Source: Paragonimus skrjabini miyazakii
Taxonomy: Eukaryota > Platyhelminthes > Trematoda > Plagiorchiida > Troglotrematidae
Direction: 5' to 3'
NCBI GenBank assembly: GCA_014338405.1
Contig: JTDE01021233.1
Coordinates: 1 to 64,000, forward strand
DNA length: 64,000 nt
Shown: positions 24,310-37,000 of the stretch, piece after piece
How positions within the stretch are numbered: position 1 is the first letter of the stretch
How the letters are laid out: each line of letters opens with the position of its first letter
Translations under genes and position numbers: made by a program
The notes under the pieces: generated by a model
The model's database searches: none
What the model was told of the DNA's origin: nothing
What the model saw: only the letters and a program-made list of their open reading frames with translations

Positions 24310-25640
24310 ATTAGACAGTGGGATATCGGTTCACATGCTGTTTGGGTGGGGTTCATCTGCCAAGGATGTTTGGTGTACTTGCTAGAACACTTCCAGTGAC
24401 AGCAGAGATGATCAAAGAGGTGACTAAACTGGACCCACTTTTGAGGCAAGTAACGACGTTCATCCGCACAACCTGGTCACACGCAGACCTCAGTGGCGAT
24501 TTACGGGAATACTTACACCGTCGCGAAGCACTAACGATCGTGGACGGATGCGTCATGGATACCGACAGAGTAGCAGTCCCGGAAGCTCTCCAACGACAAG
24601 GTGCTCAAGCAAATTCACAGTGGGCACCCAGGGGTCAACCAAATAAAGTACTGGCGTGCAGTTTTGCGTACTGGCCACGAATGGGTAAACAAATTGAGAA
24701 CCACTGCCAAAACTACACAACGTGTTGTCTGGCTGCAAAAACCCTGTGAAGTGTGAACTGCACACTTGGTCAGCACCTCAAAGACCCCGGCAAAGGCTCC
24801 ACATGGATTTCGCTGGACCACTTCAATGGGCAAACGTATCTGATTATCGTCGACTCCGACACCAAGTGGCCGGAAGTTCACATCCCACAACAGCCGAATA
24901 CGGAAAACACCATTCAGAAGCTGTTTCGGACTGCCAGAGAAACTGGTCACGGACAACGGATCACAGTTTACCTCTTCCATCTTTGAAAACTATTGTCAAC
25001 GGCTAGGCATCCAACATATACGATCTCCAGTTTACCATCCCCAGTCGAACGGACAAGTTGTAAGGTTTATTGACACCTTGAAACCAGCGTTGTTGAAGGC
25101 CAAAAGAGAAAACCACCTACGCCATGCTTTACAGACTTTTTTGATCAATTACCGGACAACTCCAAATCCGAACGTCTCAGGTGGCAAGTCACCAGCGGAA
25201 TTCTTGTTCAATGTAAAACTGAGGACTGTCGTTGATATCATGATCACACATTCAAACAGAAGAGAAGGATGCAATGCACGAATGGGAAGACAGTACAATC
25301 AAAGATACGGAGCTCGGGCACGGTACTTCATGACCGGCGAGCCGGTCCTTGTACGTACGTTTCATGGACCGCTGAACTGGAAAAGAGGAATAATCGTCCA
25401 ACGGGGAGGATCAGTCCTCTATGAAATGAAAGACAGGCGAAACCACATGTGTACGGCACGCAAACCAGATTCGCCGGGACCGCGGGGATGCACTGTGCGA
25501 CCAAGTAGGATCAACCGCGCAACTCGATATATTGCTGGACGCCATCCACTTGAAGAAAGAACGACCTACCGAAACCGAACATTCGACAGAACCGACGTCA
25601 CAGTTCCAAGATGAAGAGCACAAGTATCCCTTGCGGTGGA
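24310..25640 (+). pseudogene. Ty3/gypsy-type integrase region (LTR retrotransposon remnant)
   Basis: In order on the plus strand, over three frames: zinc-finger part at 24660-24730 (FAYWPRMGKQIENHCQNYTT, the YWP..I..C..C end of HHCC); core strand MDFAGPL near 24800 and LIIVDSDTKWPEVH at 24840-24880; DNGSQFTSSIFENYCQRLGI at 24953-25012; SPVYHPQSNGQ at 25025-25056; then a long open frame 25078-25614 with HLRHALQTFLINYRTTPNP, ending in a GPY/F-like basic tail (GPLNWKRGIIVQRGGS). The catalytic Glu of the D,D-35-E triad is Val (GTA, 25060-25062). A purine run at 25729-25744 could be the polypurine tract. No RT or LTR pair recognised. Confidence 0.85.
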
Positions 25641-25744
25641 GACGACGGACGAACAGATGCAATAGGCCGGTCAAACCCATTTAAGTCGACTCTCGGAAGC
25701 AATCCTATGACTGAACTCAACAATCTACAGGGGGAGGGGTTAGG

Positions 25745-27670
25745 GAGCCCATTTTTTCCATCCAACATCGCCTCCTTCCACGAGAAAAATGATTTATCCA
25801 ATCAGAATGAGCGGAACTATCCAGAACAGTCGAGAGATAATCTGGGCTACTTTTTTACCTGCCCGACTTTTATTCCGCTATGTTCATTGACGGAACAAAG
25901 CTGCTTTTCGCACGCGTCTTTTATTTTGTCTTGGGAGCAAATTACGGGGAAAGTCACAGTATTTTCGGGACCGAGATTTTCCATGCTAATTAATACCAGA
26001 AGGAGAATCCGACTTTTGTCAAGCGCACTATGATATTGAGGACGAACCAGCGTATTCTTTCGAGGGCGTACAACAGTACTCCGTGTGGAGGTAATCACGT
26101 CGAGGTATTCTAGGTGAAAAGCAGAGTTCGCAAAGCATATTCACAACACATGGGTCTACAACCGATCAGAACAGTTCTACAATTTCTTCGGTGGTTCTTG
26201 GGGCTGGATAAGAGGCAACCATGTGGGGTACCCAGCGCCCCATACGCATTTGTTCAACCCGGTGACTATCACGTGGTTTATCCGCATGCAAAATGGAGTC
26301 ACCGGTCAGCCAGACCATTCACACACGATCTCCCAAATTGTTTGAAATCAGGGCTGTATAATCTTACAGCTAAACAACTAGTGGCTTACCAATCAATTTA
26401 TACTCCCAGACATGGGCTACTGTCCCCTGAGTCTGCTAGAAAAACATCCCTGTTAAGTGAATAAGACATCCTATGCAGGGGCTACATGAAACGTATTTCA
26501 TTTTGAAAAAAAATATTACAGTTCAGTACGTCATTTCAGGTGCAGCTATTCGGCTGTATACATACTCATCCTATATCGCTGTAAAACCTAACCAGTCTTT
26601 GGAGACGCCACGCAAATACTGTCGCATTCCTATCAACAGTAATACAGTCATATTTCCGGAGTGTATTGGAAGGCCCCGCGCAAACAAAGAAATGATTCAT
26701 CAACGTCCTATCGGAACAAGTTAGTGAAGTACATTGATAAGAGTGTTGACCTCACCACATCAAACTCGGTGTCACGGACTGTTTACCCACTTTATGCAGC
26801 ACAGTGCGCTTTTCGCGCGGCACATGTTACGCTATGCATGGCAAAAAGGTGGTCAGTGCATAAGGTGGGAGCTGTAAAGTCAAGGACAGATCTAGCCGGC
26901 AGGTATCGACTTCCGTGATGGGGATTTGAAGGATATGCCTATGTACGGTTGAAGACGTTGTGGATACTAGTACAGAAGCAAAATCAATGGCGTACTTCTG
27001 TTCGCCATAAATTCCATTCAACTCTTATGGCTGTTTCAATTTTTCTTTCACCGTTTGGAATGTGTGGACTGCATACACTGTAATAGGATTGGCATGTATA
27101 TATATTTATAAATATCATACAGTTAGGCACATGTACATAAATTTATATATATACCTATCACCTGATATTTACCATTTACATCTAATCATTCATATATCCA
27201 CATATATGTACGCTTGCATATGTCTACATAAAGAACTTCCTTAGCTGTTGTACTTCTGGTTTTCATCTTACAACAAGTAGTATACACCGTGGCCAGAAAT
27301 CTAGATACCACAACTCTCCGCATTTCCGCTGACACTAACAATAAGGTGACTAGTTCAAACGTCAAACGCAATACTGACAACCCTGTCTACTGACTTTTGC
27401 CGTGACCTTTTTATGTGACGCTTGAAAATTTGATCTACTTACTGCGTCCCCGCTGTTCAAAAGTTTATCAGATGCTGTTCCCCATGTACTAACTGACATC
27501 GAGCTATGAACATAGAAGTGCAATTTCTTGGCGACTTAGGATTTGTCACATATCACAATACACTTACAGGAATAGAAACTTCGGCAATCCGAATCTTTTA
27601 GATCGATGTGATAAGCGAACACAACGTTGAAAATAAGGACGATAGAGCAGCAACGAAGGAAGGAACTCAC
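25745..27670. other. Possible 3' part of the gypsy-like element, then no gene
   Basis: The stretch after the purine-rich run may include an LTR, but no second copy is present to define it. 26114-26918 holds plus-strand frames without similarity. 27060-27220 is AT-rich with TATA-like repeats. Confidence 0.4.
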
Positions 27671-28025
27671 ATTCACTTTCGGACGAGGTACTGTTGAGTG
27701 ACTGCTCCCGCTACGTAACATAGAATACAAAGTAGGTGTCCGAGTATCACTCGTGAGGGGAGGATCGTCTGCGAACGCCGAGGAAGCTTGCGAGAACCTC
27801 ATGGAACCGGGTTGCAGATGTTTGGCGAACGTAGAGCTGTTGTTGGTAGGAGGTAGCCCGAGAAGGTAAAAGGACAAATCGTTGATGGAATTTTGTAATG
27901 AACCGGCTCGTACCGACCGAGTGTAGTATGGTTCTCGGCAAAACTCATTGGCTGAGGTGCTGGAACAGTTGGAAGGTGATGCATTCATGGAAGCTGATGA
28001 AATCGACCTCGATTGCGGCTCCCAA
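27671..28025 (-). CDS. CDC14: CDC14 exon l (Ser-rich tail, last exon found)
   Basis: The acceptor is TCCGTTCCTAG; the single leading base completes the split codon of exon k. It reads WEPQSRSISSASMNASPSNC and continues open through Ser/Thr-rich sequence to CGTCCGAAAGTGAAT|GTGAGT, phase 0. The terminal exon with a stop codon was not identified to the left; a reading frame at 16231-16440 is a weak candidate only. Confidence 0.62.
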
Positions 28026-31000
28026 CTAGGAACGGATTACAACACATGAGCGTGATATAATTATGGACACAATCATAAGGAGCTGACATCTCTGACGCAA
28101 TGTTAGTGGGACAGTGTTAAGCATGTGCAAAACGTCGACAGGACTAAAAATATTTCAGGGGAAACTTCCATTTCGTTCTTTAATATATCGGTCCGATTAA
28201 TTATCAAACCTACACACCATTGATGCTAACCAGTGTATAGACTACCAAGGCTATTGGAACATACGTGCATCACGTATCGGAACGTAACTAGACCTGTCGA
28301 TACATTTTTCGTAATACTCTGGTGGTCCGTATATAGAAATAAAGGTAATTTATACTATATTACCCACTACGATTAGGATGCCCTAAGAACAGGCCACCTA
28401 TGAAGTAACTGAGTGTATTGGTGAATATGGAGGTAGGGGCCAGTATTCGAATTGCGCACGTTTTACTCCCGAACGATGTGAGATCATAATAGTCACAGCC
28501 AATACAGTCTTAGCTGGACCATGAATCTACCTGAACAAACGGAGCGTTGTTAGGTCATTTACACATCAACGACGTTAATCGCCACTATGAAGAAACGAAA
28601 TCCACGGGACTGGTGTAGTCTGGTGGATAATGGCTTGGTTCGTAATACCAGGGACGCCGGTTGGAATTTTGTTAGGACCGACACTACCTTGTGTGTCTAC
28701 ATAAGAAATTAATCAGTTACCGAACGGCTGAATAGTATCACTGTCGGCAAAACGACGACATTCGATACTTCCTGGCCGTTTATGCCGCGGAAAGAAGTTG
28801 ATTGGAAGGATGTTCCTAGGATTTCTGATCCAAAAGTCCGATTAGACATACAACAGGAGATATGACTTTCTTGGGGGGGGGGCACAGAGAGCATTATCTC
28901 GTCAATATGTAATACTGCTGATGAGATAGCAGCAAGAATAGCGTGTTATTGCCGCTAACCTACGCCATCTGTAATGTCAAAGAGACGTCTGATTCTCGTT
29001 GAAAGGAAGGGTACACACTGCTTACATGCGATCTGTTAGCTCTATGATTCTGAGGAGTAGTTTATTCGCAACAAAGACATTAACAGAATTGTTGTGTTTG
29101 ATCATCTTTATCCTTGCCAGTAAGTCCACATCAAGTGAGATGACAGCGTGAGCAGCTCGGCCCCTCAGCACCATGTATATCGGGGCGCAAGACCAAATGG
29201 CCAAATAGATTGCGCAGCCCGTGATGGTCCGGTAAGGTACTCCGCGAGCCAGCTGCACGTTTCCAGCACCACGAATTAATTAATGAGATCACAAACACTG
29301 GGGCTGTACTGACGGATTGTCAGACATCGACATGGTCACGAAACATGAAGGCAGGGTTGTTATATCGTGCAAAGTGGTCACGTCTCACTTGCCCGGCCGG
29401 CGACCATGTAGTCACTTGCATTGCCCGTTAAAGACGTTATGTGTTGCAGTCGGTGACGAGTCGGCAACCACAACATTTATAGTTCTTCTGTTTATCTCCA
29501 TCTGACCAATTTTCGATATCTCCCACGGCACTCCACGTCATCGTTGCGGTGGGCGGTGGCTCGAGACACAGTGTCTTACGATCAGGCTTATGGCTTTTAT
29601 GAATGAATTATTGTGAATTATTATTATGGAACGCGATTGGGCATCAAGAATCGCTGAAAGTTAATTCGTTTGGGTTGATCTTGATCACGACTTACATTAA
29701 TCGTGGTGCTCCATAGCAAGTTAAACACCATCAACAGTGTCAGACTCAATATGAGATTTTACGGGACAACCATTACGTTCGACCTCAAAATAGACAAGCA
29801 GTCTGAGTGGAGTGTACTAAGAAGTGTAAATGGAAGCTGACGTGCCGTTAAGACCAATGCAAATTCAATAATATATTTCTTTTTCTGAGACTGCGAAGAT
29901 GCAAGGCATTTGGCAGACTAGGCAACAAATTACCAGCGGGGTTCAATAAGACCTAGGCTCAAGTCAAGTAATCTATGAATTGCGGTACACACATCCGTTA
30001 AATGGAAGGTTGATGGATATTGCCTACAGTGTTTGACAATTTTAAGCGGTTAAGATCACATTATGCAATTCTTCGCCTTCTATCAACTAGATCAGGAGAC
30101 ATTCTGCTGTGCTCGAGTAAATTTGTTTAATACTGGATAACAAGATTATGCCCGCTGGTGACTGGTATGTACCCACGAAGTTGTATAAACAGTAGTATTC
30201 TCAAGATTAGACCCATGCTCATTACTTCGAACTATCCCTCTGTAGTGTTGGGAATAGCAAGCAACTTTGATAGCGGCGTGACACTGAGGCTGTGAAATGC
30301 GTCTCTTCTACGCAGAGGACTAAGAGTGCCGTTGTCTACATCCAACCGTATGCATCGCATGGAACCGACTGGTAAGTGACAAAGGGGAAAGGAAATGAAC
30401 ATTTTACAGCGAAGGTTCTTGGGCTAGCTCACCCGACTATTGTCAAAAGATGCGTAGGCTAAGATGGACCGCCTGTGTACTAGGGATGCCAGTTCATCGT
30501 TTGCCACTCCGAATACTCTTTGTTGAGGAAGTAGATAACCAGCGTAAGAAATCAGGAAGATAACCAATTACTTGGAAACGAAAGCAATCACCAGAAGTTT
30601 GATCACTGCAAAGTGCGTCCGCCTCTCGAGCTGGGACCCTCGCGACTCATAGAGTAGGTAACTAGAGGTGTTGGGAGAGACGGCAGCTAACAGCGCACAA
30701 TGACGTGGATGTTCCCGATGTTTGGTTGATTTGTTTGTGAGGTGAACCCAATCAACGAAACAAAATGGTGAAGACAGCAGGATAACAACCTATTACCGGT
30801 CGCAAAATGTAGACACTACTACCTAATGCCTGCTTGTTGACATAACAGTTTTGAATATTGATAATACCCCAGTTCATAATTAGATTCTAAACGGGCTTAT
30901 TCTTCATCCTGTGATAGTCAGGTAATGACATCAAAGACTGCCACGTTTCCCAGGATGAACGTGCACCAGTTTGGTGACCATGAATGCACTCGGGCAGTTG

Positions 31001-34000
31001 GCTTAGAAAGCTATAAACTAACAATAGCTTAATATTATTGACGTCTTCTGTGGGAATCATAAACACCCCAAGCAATAATACAAATGGTTACGGTTGACAG
31101 GCAGAAATGATGTGCGGATTTAGAATAGACTGCTCATGATCAACCGGTTTGCCTGGATCCTTCTAGGTAGACTTGTGCCTAGTTAGCCATTCATCCGTGC
31201 GCTTCTTTTCCAGAGACACAGTATAGCAATCAAAAGATATGGAATGTACAAACTCTCCATAAGTTGTGACCGCACTAAAAAAAATCATGGATGGCGGTAT
31301 CTATTTTGGATTAGCCTGTCACAGTGACCCAAGTCAAAGGAGTCCCTTGCTTAACTATCGCCACAAGTGGTTTACGCCGTACCACCTGTGGTTCCACTCA
31401 CACATCATGTATCTAGCGTAAACCCCATAACAAAGTAAGCACACTCAATAAGCGACGAATTACATTAATTCCTTGGTTAGTAAGTTTGAAGACAACAGTT
31501 CAAATGCCTGGTATATTTAAATAAACTTCTTTTCCACCTGATAGACCAGCATCAAAAAGTTGGTCTGGCTTAACCTGTTCACTGCGATACAAAATGAAAG
31601 CCTACTTCCATCTCAAAAACGTTCCACCTACCACTGACATGCTTCTGTTTCCAGTTTTTCATTTTTATGTCTCATTGCGAATGCTGGGAGTCTAGCTTCC
31701 CATAGACGGTCTTAACTCCACCATCTCGGCTGCATTTACGAAGTCCTCCCGGAATACTTGAACGTCACCATCTACGAGCGTCTGCAGTCAGGAAATCTCA
31801 TAACATCAATTGTTGCGACTGCAAAAGACGTTTGCCTTAGAAGAGCATTTCTAGTCAGAAACTTGGTACATGATACGTGGAGACAAACAAGAACGACAGC
31901 AAGCGCTATTTAGCATGGTTAGCTTAGTTCCACGTCTGTAACCAGCCATGTGACATTGATTTCTTTGTTAACACGTGCCATACGAAAAATATACACAACT
32001 TCAATTGTCACTCTCAGTTTCGTTGAGGACTGCTACGAATGTCAGTGTGAGAGTTGTTCTATTTTATTAGTGAAGAACTATTCACTAGTGTAGACGAAGA
32101 GCAACCAACAATAGGCACACAAATGCTGAATACCTGAACCTTAGTCCTTCTCATTTATTGCCTAAGTTGGGGCTTTCACTCTCCTGAATGCATGTTAGTT
32201 AGACGTTCAAATTTTGCACTACTAAAAAGGTAACGTTAACAAAGGAAAACAACTCCAGTATAAACTGAACATCATTCACATCTGATCGCGAAACTCGTAA
32301 TCAGACGGAAATTTTAACTCAACCTTTTTGTGAAGCTGTACATTCAAGTTTCGCTGTTGTTTGACATGTTTCTATGGTGTGTATCACTGGCACGACAGGA
32401 GAATTGAACTCCGCTCCATGTTCTCATGAGGCGAATGTGTTGGCAACGATGGCACCGCACCGGACTATCATATCTAAAAGCCCCGACGCATTTTATTGTA
32501 GGAAATATCCAGTAAGTATAGGATCTTAATTTACGGGTTTCCAAACCAAGGACCACATATCACATACATCTGTGGAGTATCATGAAACGTGCCGTTAAGG
32601 TTACGTAGAGATAGGACACAATAGAACAGCATGTCAAATGTTCACAAGAATGTGTGACGAAAATTCATACGCGTAGCTGGTGAGTACTGACTTAGTATGC
32701 AAGGTGCCGGTCGAAATGGACTCACTTGTTTGGTTTGGCCCGTACTCCCCGGGTCGAATCAAATTTAACAGGACTGATCGGAGCTGAAGTGTTAAAAATG
32801 TCATTCGAATGTTTACGCCGAGGGCTACGTCGCAAAGTGGGTGACCTGCTGAAAGTGAATATGGGGGTTGGTGTGGCATAAAACGGTCGAGGATCCCGAG
32901 CTAAAGTGCAGTTCGAATCGACGGTGGACGACGTTGGGGTCATGCTCACTGAACGCGAGGTTATCTCGTCAGCCTGAACCATAGACAGCTGTTGTAGTTT
33001 GGACCTGGAATCCTTTTGTGATTTTAAAGCTTTCACCAGGTAGGGCGGTTTTTTGTCGGAAGTGCGCTCCACAGTATTAGCAGAAACGTCAGAGGTAGGT
33101 AGGATGGTTCCAGGTCCGACACCAACGGAGTTGTTATCTTTGGACAAGTCCGAAAACACTGGAGGCGGTGGTGCCGGTGGTTTCAATTTGGACGCAGGAT
33201 CACGCACGCTAAAACTGCGTTTCACTCGCCTCTTGACAGGCTGTGTCGAACTGTATTTGATAAAGTATGAGAGAGAAACAGGAGAACTGTATGCGCTCTG
33301 CTGTTCACACCCAATGGAAAGAAAACCGATGTACAGTTGAAACATTGAGTCCTTTTCAGCCACTTGAATGGAATAGTCGGAAGACACAAATTACGATATG
33401 AATTCATTTCGCACACTCTCGTCAGTCGTGAACGTGAGACTAGCATGAAAACAGAACAAGAGTTAATTACTACTCGGGCCGGATCGTGAGTGGTATTCAC
33501 GGCTAAGCCCGTGGAAAACAAAGATTGATAGTCAGTTGTTTTTCTAGGTATAGAACCGGCTGCAGATGGTTGATCAACAATGCTTTGTGAGCTGTGAGCG
33601 TTCATCAAGACCCTAAATGAAGATGTGACGTTGACGCTATGACCGGTGGCCGATAAGTGCCTTGCAAGAGATGAAACCGTGTCTCGTCCTTGCTGAGTAT
33701 TATTCATTAAGACGGCAAGAAGACATACATTGCGAGATGCAAGCATTTTTTTTATTCTCACCAATCGATTACATAAAACATTCAGTTATATAGGTTAAGC
33801 GCTTAGCGAGAAAACAATGAAATGAACGAAACATCACATGGGAGAGGTCAGGGTTCACTGCTACGGTAACGAAATTGATTGCGTCAGCACCTTTGGCAAC
33901 AAACGGCCGGTGCGTGACGCTTGATTATCAATGCCTCGGAGAACGCTAACAGCCTGGGGTTGCGGTTGCGCAATAGGACCATGAACGAAGTGATGGAGTC

Positions 34001-37000
34001 AACCACATGACCTGTTGTGACTGTGTTTCGCGATCGAAGACATCAGATTTCCGTTCGAGTGTTGGCATACTGACACGCGTTGAGTCATTGGTTGCACTAG
34101 CCACTTGGGGATGTGCTCCGCTTTTCTTTGTCGTAAGTTCTGTCAATGTGTGTCACCGCAACTGCATGCGAACTGGTAGATAACATGGGAGGCAGAGTTT
34201 TCCGAGAAAGAACGATCGGGGCAATGGAGACTCATCCTGTGGGTGGAAAGCAACAAGCGCAGTTCCGCTGCGGGATATGTGCGACCAATGGCTGACTTCA
34301 ACTTTCGACTTACATCGGTAATATTGTGGTCACCTGTGTAAGGACGGGTGATAAAACCTGCTTCTTCGGCACTGATTGTGGTTGGGGGGTTGCCACTCGT
34401 TCCTTGCAACGAATTTCAATAAATTCGGCGAGATCTCCATTCAAGAACTCCTCTTCAGACTTTAGATGGTCGGCTGTGCATATTTTCCTTGCTCGGTGAA
34501 AAATGGTTCGCACTAAACTAGGCTTGTAAGCGGGTGTATTAGTGCAGCTCTCAACCACGTTGGGATGTGCATTNNNNNNNNNNNNNNNNNNNNNNNNNNN
34601 NNNNNNNNNNNNNNNNNNNNNNNNNNNNNNNNNNNNNNNNNNNNNNNNNNNNNNNNNNNNNNNNNNNNNNNNNTTTCAAGCATTGTTTTTGTCCTTTCAC
34701 CTACGGAAACACTTACATTGTACTTCAACCACTTAACCATTGTCTAGAAAAACCTTTCCAAAACTGCAGGAAAACTGAGTCTGATAGAAAACATAGGGCT
34801 TTGCTTTTTGATTGGGAGTAAAGGTAGTCGTTTGTGACAGCAGGACAAGCTTTGTTGCATAATACACGTTTCAACGTGGCACTGATAAACTTTCCGAAGG
34901 TGTTCATCGAACTATCACGTTTGAAGGGGAGTGTGATGTAGACAGCCTTTTTAGGTACTTTCACAAATGCCTTTCCGTAGGAGTAAGTTTACTCCATATC
35001 CGGATGAAACGTTCTGAGAAACTGTTAGCATGAGGCGTTTCACGTATCAATGTTTGCCTCGTATGTGGTCTGTCCTGAGAGCATATCCTTGACACTCTAT
35101 AAAACAGTGTACGTATTAGTGACCTTTTTCGTGGAACAGGAGCAAAACACATGAAGTTCATGTATTGTCTCATCTTTGTTGGCTTACGGTATAGTGAACG
35201 TTCAACAGATCTGTCTGAACGGTCTCTATCCGGGATACCCAAGAAGGGTAAACTGTTCCCATCTCCGTACTCGACCGTTACTGAGAGATTTGGGTGGACT
35301 GAGTTAAAAGCTTGAATTTCTCCATCTATTTGTTTCTTGTCTTTTCAAATCAAGAACATGTAGCCAACATACTGTATGTGCAGTTACAGTTGGTCCACAA
35401 CCGGAAATAGTGCCTGTTCAACTCTGGCGATGAACATATAAGCTAAAACAGAACCGAGCGGGCTCCTCACAGTTACGCCATCTATCTGCTGAAAGCTCTT
35501 ACCCGAAAAATAAAACCTCATATTTTTCGTGCAGGGTGAAAGTGAACGTCTCAAAGAGTTAACAGGGATTGGAAGACAAATGGAGTTAGGTAAAAAGGGA
35601 ATTACATATAAAATCTATCGTTTTACGTCGTGATACGTTTGTAAATAAAGAACTGACATCAATGGAATACATCGTATCTGTATCAGATTTTCAATCTAAT
35701 CATAACTATTCAAATCTCTTTCAAAGTTTGCACACATGGCTTTTGTCGACGAGGCTTGAAAATGTCAACCAGCCATTTTGCAAGCTCACAATAAGGAGAA
35801 TCGTCCATTGCTAGAATGGGCCGTATAGGAATACCCGATTTGTGGGCTTGAGGCAAACCATACAGTTGTGAAGTCTTGGTACCTACAGATTTTAACATGC
35901 GATCATGCCGTCCATTGAAAGGGCCATGCAATAAAAGCATCCGTAAGTCACGGCATATCTGTTTGTCTACTAACAGCACATAGTCCAGTTTCTTTGCAGG
36001 TCTGAATCTGCTAGAATCCACGGGAATTTCTTCCACCTTGTTCATGTACTCTTGGAGACTCAGTATAACGGAACCCATTCCTTTAGCTGACTGCAAAATT
36101 ACAATATATTAATCTTTTTTAAGCTTTTGGAGGGCTTCCAGGTGTTCATTAGTTAGAAAGCACTTTTGATGTACCGGAGACCGCTGGACGCTGTATGACG
36201 GATCAACTGAGTTGGCCTTCAGTCAAATGTCATTATCTGTTGGTGTGGAAACCAGAACATCTAACTGAGTAAACAAATTCCTGAATTGTGCAACCAATGG
36301 GGTTTTATTTGTGCGCTTTCTGGGCTGAATTTTCGGGCCACTACATCTAGTAATTTTCATGCAGTTGCGGAAACGTTTTTCTAGACAATGGTTAAGTGGT
36401 TGAAGTACAATGTAAGTGTTTCCGTAGGTGAAAGGACAAAAACAATGCTTGAAACCAGGACCAAGGAGCACATCCCAAAGTGGTTGAGAGCTGCACTAAT
36501 ACACTCGCTAATGAATGATACTCAGCAATGACGAGACACGGTTTCATCTAGGGTCTTGATGAACGCTCACAGCTCACAAAGCAATGTTGATCAGTCACCT
36601 GCAGCCGGTTCTATGCCTAGAAAAACAACTGACTATCAATCTTTGTTTTCCACGGGCTTAGCCGTGAGTACCACTCACGATCCGGCCCGATTAATAATTA
36701 AGTCTTGTTCTGTTTTCATGCTAGTCTCACGTTTACGACTGACGAGAGTGTGCGAACTGAATTCATATCGTAATTTGTGTCTTCCGACAATTCAATTCAA
36801 ATTTCCATTTAGTTCGAAAGATTCGCGATTAAAACTGAAGAGATCCGGAAGGCAAACACCTAGGTAATCAAGTTAAGGCCAATGCTAACCATATAGCTGC
36901 AATTTTTGCAAATTGTTGAGTTGAAACGAAATAAACAAATAATGTTAAACAGAAGTATTCCCAGAATACATAACACGTTCGAAGGAGAATTACTTATACG

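Larger units (their letters stand above)
33300..36870 (-). mobile_element. Penelope-like retroelement with GIY-YIG, flanked by an inverted partial copy
   Basis: The minus strand holds, in order: RT N-terminal half (36096-35710), RT C-terminal part (35242-34961), connector with nuclear-type basic words (34740-34310), and GIY-YIG endonuclease (34409-33560), followed by a non-coding 3' segment to about 33.3 kb. A partial copy in opposite orientation occupies 36.36-36.87 kb on the plus strand, joining connector and 3' parts by an internal deletion. Terminal copies, often inverted or partial, are typical of Penelope-like elements. The element fills the CDC14 intron between exons j and k, sense to the gene. 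Frames are broken throughout. Confidence 0.88.

Noticed and set aside
28873..28881. Run of nine G as a G-quadruplex or polypurine tract
   Set aside because: A single homopolymer without neighbouring G runs or retroelement context.
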